Part shown: piece after piece, positions 38,083 through 49,902 of the stretch | Position numbering within the stretch: position 1 is the first letter of the stretch | Layout of the letters: each line of letters starts with the position of its first letter | Assembly (NCBI RefSeq): GCF_025698545.1 | Contig: NC_068575.1 | Span: 60,335,980-60,399,979, forward strand | DNA length: 64,000 nt | Direction of reading: 5' to 3' | Origin: Gossypium raimondii | Lineage: Eukaryota > Streptophyta > Magnoliopsida > Malvales > Malvaceae | Translations under genes and position numbers: made by a program | Notes under the pieces: model-generated | Told to the model about the DNA's origin: nothing | Databases searched by the model: none | Seen by the model: only the letters and a program-made list of their open reading frames with translations

Positions 38083-40555
38083 TTCCAGCAAAAACCTCAA
38101 TCTCCACTCTCCTCATATACCCCCTCAATACAACACCGCTTCTCTCCTTCCAAATTCCATCAATGCAGGTTGATTTGCACCGACAACAACAACTTCTTTT
38201 TCTTTTTAATGTTGCAAACAAAAAACTAACCTAACAGAATCTTCAAATTCCGATAACTTCCAAAAACAACCCCCCCCCAAAGAAATTCAATAATCAATAA
38301 AAGAAATCCAATTTTTCGCCTCTTATTCTCAAATCGAACTCATTAACTTAACCAATTTCAATTTAAAAAACAAACAAAAAAAAACTTCCTACTCCGCGGC
38401 GATCAAAACATTTCCCGGTGAAAATTTGCCGTGTAACGGCCGTTGATACCGCCGTACCGGCGTTCAAGTATAAACCGATCAAGAAAATTAGAGAGAATGA
38501 AGCAATTAGAGTTTAGAACTTTGAATATAAATCCGGCGTATGCATTAACGTTGTTGGTGAGATCATTGGAGGGATGCGAGCCGTACACCGCTGGGCGCAC
38601 TTTTTTAACCATAGTTTACGAATGGTTAAATATTTATAAAGTCCTTAAATTAATTTTTTGTTTAAATAAACCTCTACACTTGTGTTTTATTCAAATAAGT
38701 CCTTCTTGATTTTATTTAATTAAGATATTGATTCATTTTAAATTCTAATTTTTAAAATTAAAACTTACAACTATAAAAAAAACAAATTTCAATCAGAATA
38801 AATCATTATTAAACTGAACAACTAAGAACAAAATCAATCATTGCAATGGACTAAGAGACTAATAACCAAAATATATACTACTGAAACCATAATAATTGTA
38901 CATATTAAAATTTTAGAATTTATTTGAATATAATAAAAATATACGTATTTATTTAAAGAAAGAAAGAAGGTTCAAGGGATTCATTTTGTATTTTAGCCAT
39001 TCTGAATCTAAAAGGATTTGTTGACTAGGGTTAGATGTTGAGCACAGTCCAATGGTTTAAGCCAATTTCAACCAATAAATGCCAGACAGCTTGTTTAATG
39101 TCGGACCGGGCCCAGCTTTCCGCTACGTGGCGGAGATCATGCGGTGGTTAAACCACACGCGATGCCGTCTTGGGAATCGGAAGTTCATCTGTCGCCGTCA
39201 GATTTGGGCTTGTTGATACGCCGACAATATATCGCGAGAATTTAATATCGTTTGGATTATATATTTATCATTTTAGGAAAAAGAATAATTATGTCTGAGA
39301 TAGAAATTTATCCATCTTTAGAAAATTATTATCGCTAAACATTGATAATTACTTCCCATTTCAAAACAATAATAAAGCTGAAAATAATTATATTGTCCGT
39401 CGGTTAATTTTTAAAAATATCAATACAGATAAATTATCCTCTTTTTTTGGTAATTTAATTATACACTTTAAGTATCAAATATACTAAATTGCTATTTAGA
39501 TTCAATTAATAACTTAATATTTTAAAAATCCATTAAATCAATTAGTTGAATGAATTATTGGAAGTTGAATTGATTAGACTTTTATATATAATAGAAGCAA
39601 TTACGCTTTTTATTTTAAATCTAATTAATTTAAGTTAATCTCCTTTTATCCTCTATTAAATGAAAAATTTGTAATTTTAACTCCTTTGAAATATAAATAA
39701 TTCAATTTAAATTATTTTAGTGCAAAAATTTTAAATTCTATTCTATTTTTAATCGATTTAAATCATCGTACAAAACAAATTGGGTATTTCGATTAAGAAT
39801 AGTATAATCTAGTGATATAGTTATTGCTTGTTTAATTTTAAAAATAATTATTTAATTTATAAGAAACAAACTTTTGAATGATATATTTAACATTCTCTAT
39901 TGCTATCTTAATTTATCACTACAACATTTAATTAATCAATATTGCTATAAGTATTATCACGTAAATTTTACTTTTAGAGTACTTAATTTCCTTCTTTTTT
40001 TAATGAAAGAGTTCGAGAAATTTTATTTATTATTTATTATTTTAATTTTAATTTTAATTTTAATTTTTCTTTCGAAAAAGCAAAATAGTTGGTAGAGTAA
40101 TGCTTTTCATACTTTATAAAAGGTAACACTAAAGTAGCACAAAGGCTTGTAATTTATTAAATATTTTAAGAAAAAATGATTTTTTAAATATATGATAGTA
40201 TTTAGCTATATTATCAATGTTGTAACAAATGATAAAAAAAAAACATGTGAGATGTTTTAGTTTTTGTTAATAAAATTTTTTTCCATTTATGGCTTTTATT
40301 ATTATTATTTTCTTGTACAGAAGCAAGAAAATTAACGGCCAGGTAAAACTATTGAAGGCTTTAAAAGCACATGTTATTCATTGTGGCACGTCTTCAAGTG
40401 CCGTTTGAAGTTAGATTATGTATGTTATTTGCATTATGTTTATTTTAATGTTTTATATCCGATAAGACATCACTAAATTAATTAAAATTTCAAAGAGTAA
40501 ATTAATATATAAGGAATAATCAGATGAAACCCATATTCCGATCACTTTCATTTTC
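38083..40555. other. Upstream region of the O-fucosyltransferase gene and intergenic
   Basis: 38083-38460 is a C-rich, purine-poor leader or promoter-like stretch on the minus gene. A GC-richer block at about 39090-39240 carries a palindrome (separate entry). The rest is AT-rich. Open frames at 38403-38612 and 38443-38709 overlap and show no family resemblance. Confidence 0.45.
39144..39156. promoter_or_regulatory. 13-base palindrome in a GC-rich block
   Basis: GTGGTT, one-base centre A, then AACCAC. The block around it (CTACGTGGCGGAGATC to CGATGCCGTCTTGGG) stands out in base composition. Possible protein-binding site; no gene is seen downstream of it on the plus strand. Confidence 0.35.
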
Positions 40556-40564
40556 GAGAAATAC

Positions 40565-40980
40565 TCTTTTTGTCGTATTGTTTATAGTACATTTCTAATT
40601 ATTTAATCATATTTTAATAGTTTTTTTCATATCATTAATATATAATTTTAGTAATTTTTTATTATTAATCTCAAACTCCGAGCTTTAAACTATGAACCTT
40701 AAACTCGAACTCGAATCTTAAATTTCAAATCCCAAATCTAAACTATAGGTTCAGGGTTTAGAGTTTCGATTCATGAATTAAAATTTGAGTTTAAAGTTTA
40801 GAGTTTTAACTCGAAATTCAGGGTTTGAAATTAAAATTTAAAATTTAAGATTTAAAGTTCAGAGTTTAAAATAAAAAAATTATTAAATTATGTAACAATA
40901 ACATAAAATTATTAAAATATTATTAAAATTTTTAAAAAATATCACAAATAATATGATTAAATAGCCCATAAAATATTTTC
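40565..40980. mobile_element. Inverted-repeat element with degenerate telomere-like words
   Basis: The outer arms are AT-rich and inverted (TTATTTAATCATATT near 40597 and AATATGATTAAATAGCC near 40951). The centre is built of diverged heptamer-like words: AAACT-, CCTTAAACTC and similar to the left of about 40745, GGGTTTAGAGTTT, TTTAAAGTTTAGAG and similar to the right. So the telomere-like orientation flips at the centre, as expected for an inverted repeat. No open frame. Confidence 0.55.
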
Positions 40981-40985
40981 TCTTT

Positions 40986-41230
40986 CATTTTCTTATGACT
41001 GTCCTAAATACTCCCAGCTCTCCCTATCCCTCTGCGGCAACTCGCATTCCGATCACAAATTTATTTTCTTCGCCTGATTTAATGTTACCAACTTAAACTC
41101 ACTATTCATTTAATTTTATTTATTAATATTTACTTAATTCGGGAGTTCATTATAATTAATTAATAATCCCAATCCAACCGTATCAAATCGAATCGAGATA
41201 ATTTTATGTGATATTCCGTCGGTCTCCGTC
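40986..41230. other. Intergenic
   Basis: AT-rich; nothing supportable. Confidence 0.4.
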
Positions 41231-41620
41231 AGATTGTCGATTGCGCCGTTAAGACGGCGTTCGTGTGTTAGAATGGTTCACTCAATGGAAATGCTAGGTG
41301 GGAAACCCAAAAGCTCTCCCACTCCATCATATTGCTTCAAATCAGATCCACGGGCTCCATGTACAATGAAATTAAGACGGTCGTGCCCACTGCCACGGAA
41401 AAATAAGAGGTCATTTTATCACGCGCTGCAGGCAGCAAGGCGGAAACCGTGTCGTTCGGGGAGGGAAGGAAAGGAGACCGTGAAATTCACGCGGATGGAT
41501 GGCGATGGTTTATTATCGTGCTTGAGGTAGTTGGGGGTTGTATACGTGGAGAGATCCTGGGGCAGTTGCATATATTACCGATTAATCTGACTATACCTAA
41601 GAATGGGCCAGGATCCTCTG
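41231..41620. other. GC-rich island of unknown nature
   Basis: Clearly richer in G and C than its flanks, with a perfect inverted repeat CGCCGT-TAAG-ACGGCG at 41244-41259. Two open frames on the plus strand (98 and 130 residues, overlapping) start here but their proteins are basic, low in hydrophobic pattern and unlike any family I know. It could be an old promoter, a non-coding transcript or a gene relic. Confidence 0.3.
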
Positions 41621-43373
41621 CTACAGTAGTGGAGAGGATGACCTTCATTTTTCTGGAAATATCTCATATCATTTCTGAGGTTCACTTGATTTTAGGGTGG
41701 AACCCTTTAAATCTTTTTTCGATTTTTCATATATTTTTGTTGGGATTTTTCGTCCCAGCATTTTTCAAATTTTGGAAAAGTAAAACCTTAAATTCTAGTC
41801 TATTATTATTTCAATTAATTATTTTAAGAAAATTTTTTTGAAGCGCAGAGTCAAAGATGGGTAAACATGTCATAAAATTATAGTAAAATATTAAAAATAT
41901 TTCCAAAGAAAGTAATACTCACCCTTTTTTTTATTTATCCATTAATAAGATTATAATTGTCTTTGTTCTAAAATTATTTAGATTTTAGATTATAAATTTT
42001 CATGCGAAATAAAATATTTAAAATAAAAAATAAGTTTTAAAAGCTTTGAATTAAACATAAAAATTTTATACAAAAATAAAAGTAGTTCGAACTTGTAACT
42101 AAATTATGTAAAAAGATAAATATCAACCCTATACATGTATAATTATAAATCACTAACAACATTATCTAAATAGCATCATTTTATGTTGATATATTGCACT
42201 TACAAACAATTATATTAATCTAATTTTAAAATAAATATATGTTTCATTTTTAAATGTGTACAGTTAAATCAAAATCAAAATTTTATACATACATATGATC
42301 CATAATTCAAGTTTTACATGTATTAAATTACACATTAAATCAAAGTTCATTTATATTTCGATATCTATCCTTTTAAAAATTCTTTTAAGATTTTAATTTA
42401 AGAGATCCATGTAAACTAAACAAATTGTAATACTCTTATAAAAAACTTTATTATTTTAATATTCTTCATTTAAATTAATATTTAGTTAATTCGTGAAATT
42501 AATTTAATTAATAATTTAAATATAATAAAAATGTAGTTTAAAAGTGAACTTATAACAATATCTTAATTCACTTGCCGTAATATCTTATAAAAATATTACT
42601 ATTTTAGATAAAAGAAAATATTCGTTTAGTAGTAATGTAATAATAAATAATAATATTATTAAATATATTGATTAGAATTTATTTTTAAAAACACCAATTC
42701 AAAATCTTAATGATAAAACAAATTTTTTTTATTATTGAAATAGCACTCTTAAAAAAATTAACATCATCGTTTTGATTAAAATAATTAACAGTGTCGACTT
42801 TTTAAATTAACTAATGACATTGTATGAGTAGATGTGTCAAACATTAAATAATATAGATTAATTCTCAAGCTTGAGCATAGTTTAAGAATCAAATTTGAAA
42901 ATGATCATCATTTTATAATGTCAAAGTGAAAAGTAATGTTGCAATATCTAGTACCAAGGTATTCAAATTATATATAATCACGTAATATTCTAATAAAAAT
43001 ATAAAATATTAATTATTTAGGTTAATTAATAATATTGTAAAATTACAAATAAATTAAAATATAAAAATTAAATTTCAAATTTAGATATAATAAAATTAAA
43101 ATTTAACTATTTTTCGAAAAAAACACAAACATGTGGAGAGTATTTCGACCTTCCTTTTATATATATAGATATATATAAATACAAAATAAATTTAATTTAG
43201 AAAAACAAATTTATCTGTTCATGAATTTGTTTTGCCGACAAAATACAGAGACATCCCACCCCATTCTTGTATTATTGACACGTAACCAATCGTCGTTTCA
43301 ATTAGATGGAGTATCCCACCAAATGATGAGTATGTCGGTGCGGATTGCGGCAACGGGTTAATAATTTACTCAT
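41621..43373. other. Intergenic, very AT-rich
   Basis: No gene or clear repeat was recognised. A GC-richer patch at about 43235-43360 precedes the next MITE. Confidence 0.45.
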
Positions 43374-43895
43374 AGGTAAACTGTTAAAATAACCACTTTA
43401 TTCATCTCATATTACAGTTTAGTTATTTATTTTTAAAATATTATTTTTAATCACTTACATTATCGTTTTGTTATGAATTAACCATTTTACCGTTAAGACC
43501 CGTTATCTTCCTAACAGCAAATTACATGGCAGTCCAAATAAGTTTTAAATGTTAGCTTGAATGTCTAACTGGGATGATAATAGTTTCTTCAATCAAAATT
43601 AGAAAAAAAAACTAAAAAAAAATAGAGACGAACAATTTTTATTTTCCAGTTTAAGGTGTAGTTTAAAATTTTTAATTAATTAAAAACCTATTCTGGTCCC
43701 AGTTGGACATCAAGTTGGTATTTAAAACCTATTTGGATTGCCACATAAGATTGTCGTTAGAGAGATAACGGAGCTTAACGGCAGAGTAGCCACTTCGTAA
43801 CAAAACGATAACGTGACTAAAATGTAACATTTCAAATATAAATGACTAAAATGTAATCTGAGATAAATAAAAGTGACTATTTTTATAGTTTACCT
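43374..43895. mobile_element. Long-TIR MITE, family 3
   Basis: Ends AGGTAAACTGTTAAAATAAC and GTCACTTTTAT-type reversed (AGTGACTATTTTTATAGTTT at the right). The arms continue for about 200 bases, including ATTATCGTTTTGTTATGAA versus TTCGTAACAAAACGATAAC and CCGTTAAGACCCGTTAT versus ATAACGGAGCTTAACGG. No coding capacity. The word GTAAACTATAAAAATAGTCAC is typical of a common dicot MULE-like MITE. Confidence 0.8.
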
Positions 43896-43977
43896 TAATT
43901 TTATTATTTTAATAATAGAACAGAAAATGGCACATTTTAAATAGTCAAATTTTTATAAATAAATAAAATATATACAT

Positions 43978-45418
43978 GTTTATTTTGGTACTCATGTTTT
44001 TAGGTTATTAAATTATTGACTTTCTTTTATTTTTATCACTTAATTATTAAAATTTTCGATTTTGTCATTAGATTTTTCAAATTAAATATTTTACTCATCT
44101 TCTGCATAGTTGTTTTAGCTTAGTGAGGAAAAGTTAATGTGGGCTTTTGTGTTAGTCTAATAAAAATTTAACACTATAATATTTACACATTCTATAAATT
44201 CAATCATAAATATAAAAATTTAAGAAATTTAGTCTTTAATGTTTACAAAATTTGTCATTTTAGTTCAAATTTTAAAAAATTCAATAAATTCAACCCTCAA
44301 CATTTACAAAATGATAAATTTTATTTTTAAAATTTTGTAAAGTTAACCCTAAAATCTGGAAAAAAAAAAGCAATATCTATTCTACTTTTTTATTTTTTTG
44401 AACAATCTCATTATAGATTCTGATCACATCTGTTTTTTTTGACATAATACCTAGAATTAACCATAGCTCTTCCTCAACTCATAGATAAGAGAATAATGCG
44501 CTTCAGCGCACTCGAATCTACGTCTTTCTGCATTAGCAATAATGCCAATTCCAATTGAGTTATATTCAAGTGATCAGCATTATTTTGCGCTATAAAATAT
44601 TTTTTTTAAAGCATTGAAATTTAATAGTGATAGTTTAATATCTTTAAAAAAAAAAGTTGTAACTTGGGTATTTGGGTTTTTTTCGGAAGTATTTTTATTT
44701 TTAATTAAATTTAAATATTTTCATGAATAAAAGAATCATTAAACATTGTGGTGGATGAATTAAAGAGAAAAATACAACCATTAAAAAATATTAAAGAAAA
44801 ATGCAACAAAAATGATATTAGTCTCTTTCATGTCCTTAAATACTACACAGCTTGTTTCTTGATATTGGATTTCAAATGAACTTAAAAGAATCCAAACAAA
44901 ATCTTGGGGTAAGAATAAGGAAACTAAACCATAAAACAGAAAAAGACTGACTGCAACACTTGCACGGGAAGGTTACAAACTAAGGAACCCTACAACCGCT
45001 TCAAATCATTCTAAGCAAACCAGATAAAAGCCAGAGAGCGGAAGTGTCTCCATATTTAGGAATCTGCAATGGTGACCTCCACCTCCACCATTTTTTTAAA
45101 AATCAATTTTGTATACTGTGAAAGTTAAATTTATTAAATTTAAAATTAAAATGAAAATTTTATAAATATCGAGACATAAATTTGTTAAATTTTTATATCT
45201 AGGATCAAATTGATTGAATGTGTAAATATTAGAGAACTAAATTTGTTATTAAACCAATACAAATTTCACGTCAACTTTCTGTCACTCATTTAACAGTAAC
45301 TAATAGGAGAGTGACTAAAATATTTAATTTTAAAAATTTAGTGGCTAAATCGAAAAAATTAATAGTTCAATGACTAAAATAGAACGGGTTCAATAGTTTA
45401 ATGATCATTTTGTACTTT
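43978..45418. mobile_element. Inverted-repeat element with a nested SINE
   Basis: The left arm (43978-44345) and right arm (45118-45418) are diverged inverted copies. Examples are TTATTAAATTATTGACTTTC versus AATAGTTCAATGACTAAAAT, and ATAATATTTACACATTCTAT versus GAATGTGTAAATATTAGAGA. The central 770 bases are unrelated and hold SINE copy C (44401-44562) plus a stretch that I cannot class. Confidence 0.6.
44401..44562 (-). mobile_element. tRNA-like SINE, copy C (best preserved)
   Basis: On the minus strand: TAACTCAATTGGAATTGGCA (compare a tRNA A-box region), TTATTGCTAATGCAGAAAGA, CGTAGATTCGAGTGCGCTGA (compare the B box GGTTCGAATCC), AGCGCATTATTCTCTTATCT, then a tail ending AATGAGATTG. The order and spacing of A- and B-like boxes are the strongest evidence that the family is tRNA-derived. 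Confidence 0.6.
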
Positions 45419-46095
45419 TCCTTTTCAAATAAATTTTATACGTATGTTTAGCTTTTGTTATGTAAAATGGTATCCGGACGAATGGTGTTAACTTTTGACT
45501 TAAATAGTAAAATAATACCTAAACTATACTATTTTCTCCAAGTTCCTAAATTTTTTCAAGTCACAAGTGCTACCTTGACAATACTCTGTTATCCAAATTA
45601 CTCTAAACCGTTAAAAATTTATTAGCGAATTATTTCACGATATGTGACACTTTTAAATATAATTAAATTAAATTAAACTAAAACTTTTAAAATTATTTAC
45701 ACTCTCCCTCCTCTCTTTTTAATACATATTTTAATTGTTGAATAACTTTTCTTCGCAATTCGCTCACTATTTTTTTCTACATTTTCTTCTCGATATTTAG
45801 ATTTTATGCTTTATCTTTTTTTTCATTGTAAAGCTTCACCCAACATTAACAATTTTATGCAATGTATATAAAAAAGAGCAAAGAAAGTTATTTTCAAATA
45901 CAATATGGGTTTTTGAATAGAGGTGAGAAAAGAATAGGAGTCTAGGCTTAATATCAGAACAGAAGCTTGCTACAATTTAGTTTTGTTGTCGAAAATTAAG
46001 TTTGGATGAGTTTTTCGACGAATTTTTGAATTTTCTATCATCAAAGTTATTGGGTGAAGAACAAATGAGATGAATATATTTATAATTTTTTTAAT
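45419..46095. other. Intergenic, AT-rich
   Basis: A single MITE-like arm (about 45470-45560) but no matching partner. No gene was recognised. Confidence 0.4.
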
Positions 46096-46734
46096 GTAAA
46101 CTATATAATTAGTCGCCCAATAATTAGCATATTTCTGGTTTGGTCATTGAAATACAAAAACTTTCAATTTCGTCACCAATATTCTCATGTGATTTTGTTT
46201 TGGTCACCCATTCGTTAAATCATCTAAAAAAATGAAGACATAGCATTTTCTAAGATTGGGCTTATAGGTTTAAAAAAACCCTTGAGAAAAAAAACAAAAA
46301 ACCAATTAAGTCCCTCCACTAAATCCACACCTAATTAAGCTATTGTTGTTAACCAAAGAAATCAAGCCCATCCATTAACAATTTTTGTCTTTAACAATGT
46401 TGATAGTTAAATTCAATTGACAGACTAATTAAATGGTGACATGTGATAGTTTTTGGTTTAATATTATATTTTCTCATAAAAAATTTTAAAAATGAAAAGT
46501 ATTAAAATTGATATAAACTTAAAAAAATATTAAAACTTATAATATAACATTCTAAAAAACTTGTGAAATTATAAAAAAAAATTAAACAAAATTTGGAAGT
46601 TTTTTGTTAAAAATTTAAAAGAGGGCGACCAAAACAAAACAAATGATAATGCTGGTGACGAAATTAAAAAATTTTGTAGTTCGATGACCAAAACAGAAAA
46701 ACGCTAATAATTGAATGATTAATTGTAGAGTTTA
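46096..46734. mobile_element. Long-TIR MITE, family 4
   Basis: Left arm with TAATTAGCATATTTCTGG, GGTCATTGAAATACAAAAAC and TTTCAATTTCGTCACC; right arm with GGTGACGAAATTAAAAAATT, TAGTTCGATGACCAAAACAG and ACGCTAATAATTGAATGATT as reverse complements. Short TTTTGGTCAC words recur. Non-autonomous, no open frame. Confidence 0.75.
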
Positions 46735-47343
46735 TTCAAATAAAACAAAATCAAAATAAAATAAAAGCCCAGAACATGATAGCAATTGACGGCCCAAAGC
46801 TAAGAATTTTGGGGCCTAAACAGATAATTTAGAAACTTGATCTATTGTTTTGGTTTTTCTTTTTTTTTCAGCTTTCGTTTTCGTAAATTGAGCTACACTA
46901 TCAGTAACACACCAGAAAAAAAAATCTAAAAACCCTAAAAGAAACACAAGTTAAGATTAACTTAGAGCGCTTAAGGGAATAAACAGCTATGGCGGATATC
47001 TCCGTCCCTCTATTGTGGGCAAAGTTAAAAGCTAGCAAACACCACCTACTGCTATTCTACAAGGGAAGAACAAAGCAGGTGGTTGATGTAATTGAATTTG
47101 TAATCACGTACGCTTCAATATATATTTAACAAGAGGCTTGTTAAATTCAGCCTATTTGATGAGTCCATCGCCGTTTACATTCATATGCTGCACTGCACAC
47201 TAGGCAAACGTACGTGAACCGAGCCTACCGAGGGCGTTCTTACTTGCTAACAGGCTTTTGTTTTTGTTTTGTTTTCATTCTATTACAAGAGGTACATTTA
47301 AGCTTGATGCTTGACTTTGCTGATGGATTTCATGTTCTTCCAG
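46735..47343 (+). pseudogene. Possible first-exon relic of an unknown gene
   Basis: ATG at 46989 opens 46 codons (MADISVPLLWAKLKASKHHL...) to a stop at 47127-47129. Upstream lies leader-like sequence with an AAAAACCCTAAAAG telo-box word (about 46929-46941), which is common in leaders of growth-related plant genes. I do not recognise the peptide. It may be an exon relic of the same duplication that brought the Rab fragment just downstream, but nothing shows that directly. Confidence 0.3.
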
Positions 47344-47430
47344 CTTACTATCGTGGAGCCATGGGGAGATTAATGCTGGTGTATGATGTTACTAATAAAC
47401 TGAAGTTGTGTCACTGTAAACTCCACTCTT
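47344..47430 (+). pseudogene. Rab GTPase fragment
   Basis: The frame reads YYRGAMGRLMLVYDVTNK, a clear match to the switch II region and following strand of plant Rab GTPases (AYYRGAMG...LVYDVTD). The coding directly follows TTCATGTTCTTCCAG, a good intron acceptor. The rest of the Rab (G1 loop, NKxD, C-terminal prenyl motif) is missing. After about 47415 the resemblance stops. The intron-like flank argues for a copied genomic segment over a processed transcript. Confidence 0.6.
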
Positions 47431-47492
47431 TTCTCTATAACGTCGCAGTTTTATTGGAAGATGAAGTGGCTAATGGAATTGATAATTGTTGA

Positions 47493-48336
47493 GTGAGTTG
47501 AAGGGGAATAGAAAGCAAATAATAAAAAAAGGAGGATTTATAAGGTAATTAGTCTTATTTAAAATTTGGTGTCGAGCGATATTCTTTCAGGTCTCTGAAT
47601 ATTTTAAGTTATTACATTTCAGTCTGGTGCCGCCAATATATCATACAGCAACTGATAAATAATCTTATCGATAAGCTATTTCAATTATTAATTTTATATT
47701 TTATATTATTTAAAACTAAAGTCTAAATAAATAATTACAATATGTGATTATTATAATTATATTTGACATGTTCCTAATTAAAATCACGTATCGTGATGCT
47801 AGTTAAATACGTCAAAGAAAAATGGATTGCCATACAAAGTGGAATGATGAGTACATGATTAGGTCAACCACTTTGCTTGGATCCCTTCGAGTTTAAAGAA
47901 AAAACACTACTGGCAGCCATTCATTTTAGCCCACTTTCATTGGTACCCCTTTCCTTCAACTATTTAGGGTTTCACCCCCCCTCCCCCAATGAAAAAAAAT
48001 ACTATTTAGAGTTTGCCAAATTTTTGGTCATCTCGTCCAGTATTTCGGCCATGGAGGTGAGCGTTAAATCGGTTGCAATCTATTTTATTTGATTTATTAA
48101 AATTTTCAACGTATCATTTGTTTATAATTTCATCTGAATGGGTAGTATCATAAAATATATAAATATTGGTATTTAAATCATTTTTTTATTTTTTAATATA
48201 TATATATATATATGCACTCATTCAATGCTTAAATTAAATATAATCTTACAAATTTTAAATTTGAAGTAACTGTATATTGATTTCGATAACATTTAAGTTG
48301 TCATATGAACCAATGGTGGTCTCCTTTTAATATCAA
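47493..48336. other. Intergenic
   Basis: AT-rich; a (TA)n run at about 48200-48214. The open frame at 47877-48092 starts on a TTG and resembles nothing known. Confidence 0.45.
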
Positions 48337-48997
48337 TTTAATATATCATTTGGTATTTAAACTTGATATTTTTTTCTAATTTGATATTTAAATATTTTTG
48401 ATTCAATTTGGTACCTAAATTTGACATTTTTTCTTAAGTTGGTACTTAAACTTTTGGAGATCCAATTTGGTACCTAAACTTGACAAATTTTCTTAATTTG
48501 GTACCTACTCTTTTTTTTGTTCGATTTGGCAATTGTCAAACGTTTTACAAATTATTCAACATACTAACAATATTATTTTTATGAGGTAAAAAATAATCAA
48601 TGTAAGACCGACATGTGATAGATGATATGATTTTTGTATTTTATATGTTCAATTACTTTTAATTTTAATTAATTAATTATTTTATTAATTGAAAATAATG
48701 AATTTCTTTTAGTTTGGGATTTTAAAAATATTTTTCTTATTTAATATTAATTAGTTAAGCGTAACTCAATATTTTTTAACATGAATTTCCTCTTGTAGAA
48801 TAACAAACAAAATTTTAACACTTAGTGTTCTGCGTACTTTGCATAATATTTAATAAATTTAGGTACCAATTTGAATCTAAAAAAGCTTATGTACTAAATT
48901 AAAAAAATGTCAAGTTCATGTATCAATTTAAACCTAAAAAATTTAGATACTAAATTAAAAAAATATCAAATTTAAATACCAAATATTATATTAAACT
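48337..48997. mobile_element. Inverted-repeat element with tandem units in each arm
   Basis: The left arm repeats a unit of about 50 bases three times around TTTGGTACCTAAACTTGACA and TTTTTTCTTAATTTG. The right arm carries the reverse complement units (ATATCAAATTTAAATACCAA, AATGTCAAGTTCATGTATCA). Outermost ends TTTAATATATCATTTGG and CCAAATATTATATTAAA are inverted. No open frame; a foldback-type non-autonomous element. Confidence 0.7.
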
Positions 48998-49200
48998 TTT
49001 AATCCATAGCAACCTTAAAAGAACTCAAGACTATAATCTTGTATGCGTAGGTGTAATTGAAGGCTCCATTTTCAGTTAGTTTTGTAATATATTTATACTA
49101 GTTTTTCTTTTGGATTTTGCTTTTCTAGAAATTTTTTAAAATTATATATAATACTAATATTCTCTCAATATTTATAATTTAAAATTAGTTTATTCAAACC

Positions 49201-49325
49201 GATTAAGTCATAACTCGACATAATAAAAATTATTATCACTACAAGAGGACGTAGGTTCAAATTCGCTGAAGCAGATTCTCCTTTTATTTATGAGTTGATA
49301 AAAGATTATGAATAATTTTAGACTT
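49201..49325 (+). mobile_element. tRNA-like SINE, copy D
   Basis: Plus-strand copy: TAAGTCATAACTCGACATAA, TTATCACTACAAGAGGACGT, AGGTTCAAATTCGCTGAAGC (B-box-like), AGATTCTCCTTTTATTTATG, AGTTGATAAAAGATTATGAA and a tail near GACTTTATAT. It lies 700 bases upstream of the Dof gene. Confidence 0.55.
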
Positions 49326-49576
49326 TATATAAAAAAAGAACTGATATAATAAAAAATATATAATAAGATTATTAAAAGAAAAAAAAACAGTTTACTCAAC
49401 CTTATTAAAAACAATATACTAAAATAGTAACCAATAACATTATTCAACGTGGCAACCTTTAGACCAGTCGTACTAACACTAAGATTATCCAGCAGAAAAT
49501 AAACTGAGGTGTGGCCGACATCTCGATAACGCCACCTGATTGTGAAGACATCAATGCCCTCCTCTTCTCTACCCTC

Positions 49577-49612
49577 CACGTGTCCTATACAACTCTCCCA
49601 ATCTATATATCC
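49577..49612 (+). promoter_or_regulatory. Candidate core promoter of the Dof gene
   Basis: A G-box (CACGTG, 49577-49582) lies about 20 bases before a TATA-like TCTATATATC (49602-49611). That is about 290 bases upstream of the ATG, a plausible plant leader length. A pyrimidine-rich leader follows just before the ATG (49850-49880). Confidence 0.4.
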
Positions 49613-49902
49613 GTACATTTTTCTAATTCCATTTTCCAGATCTAATCATCCATACAGTCAATCCCATCATTCATTTTCCTAAGGTCAATCTTGTACTTTC
49701 ACAGCCCTATACCACTATTTTCGTAATTTTGTTTTCAAATAGGGCTAATTCTGTAATTGCATTTAGTCTGGTTACTAGAAGCTTTGAAAATAGATATTTG
49801 TCAGTCTTCAAAAACTTCTTCTATGCTTTTTTTTCACCCGATCTTCTAACAAATTCTCTCTTCTTCTTTTTTTTCGAATTTTGGAGCGAAAATTGTTGGT
49901 AA

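Noticed and set aside
38098-38100. Upstream start for the O-fucosyltransferase gene
   Set aside because: The codon is TTG, not ATG; the first in-frame ATG is at 38080-38082.
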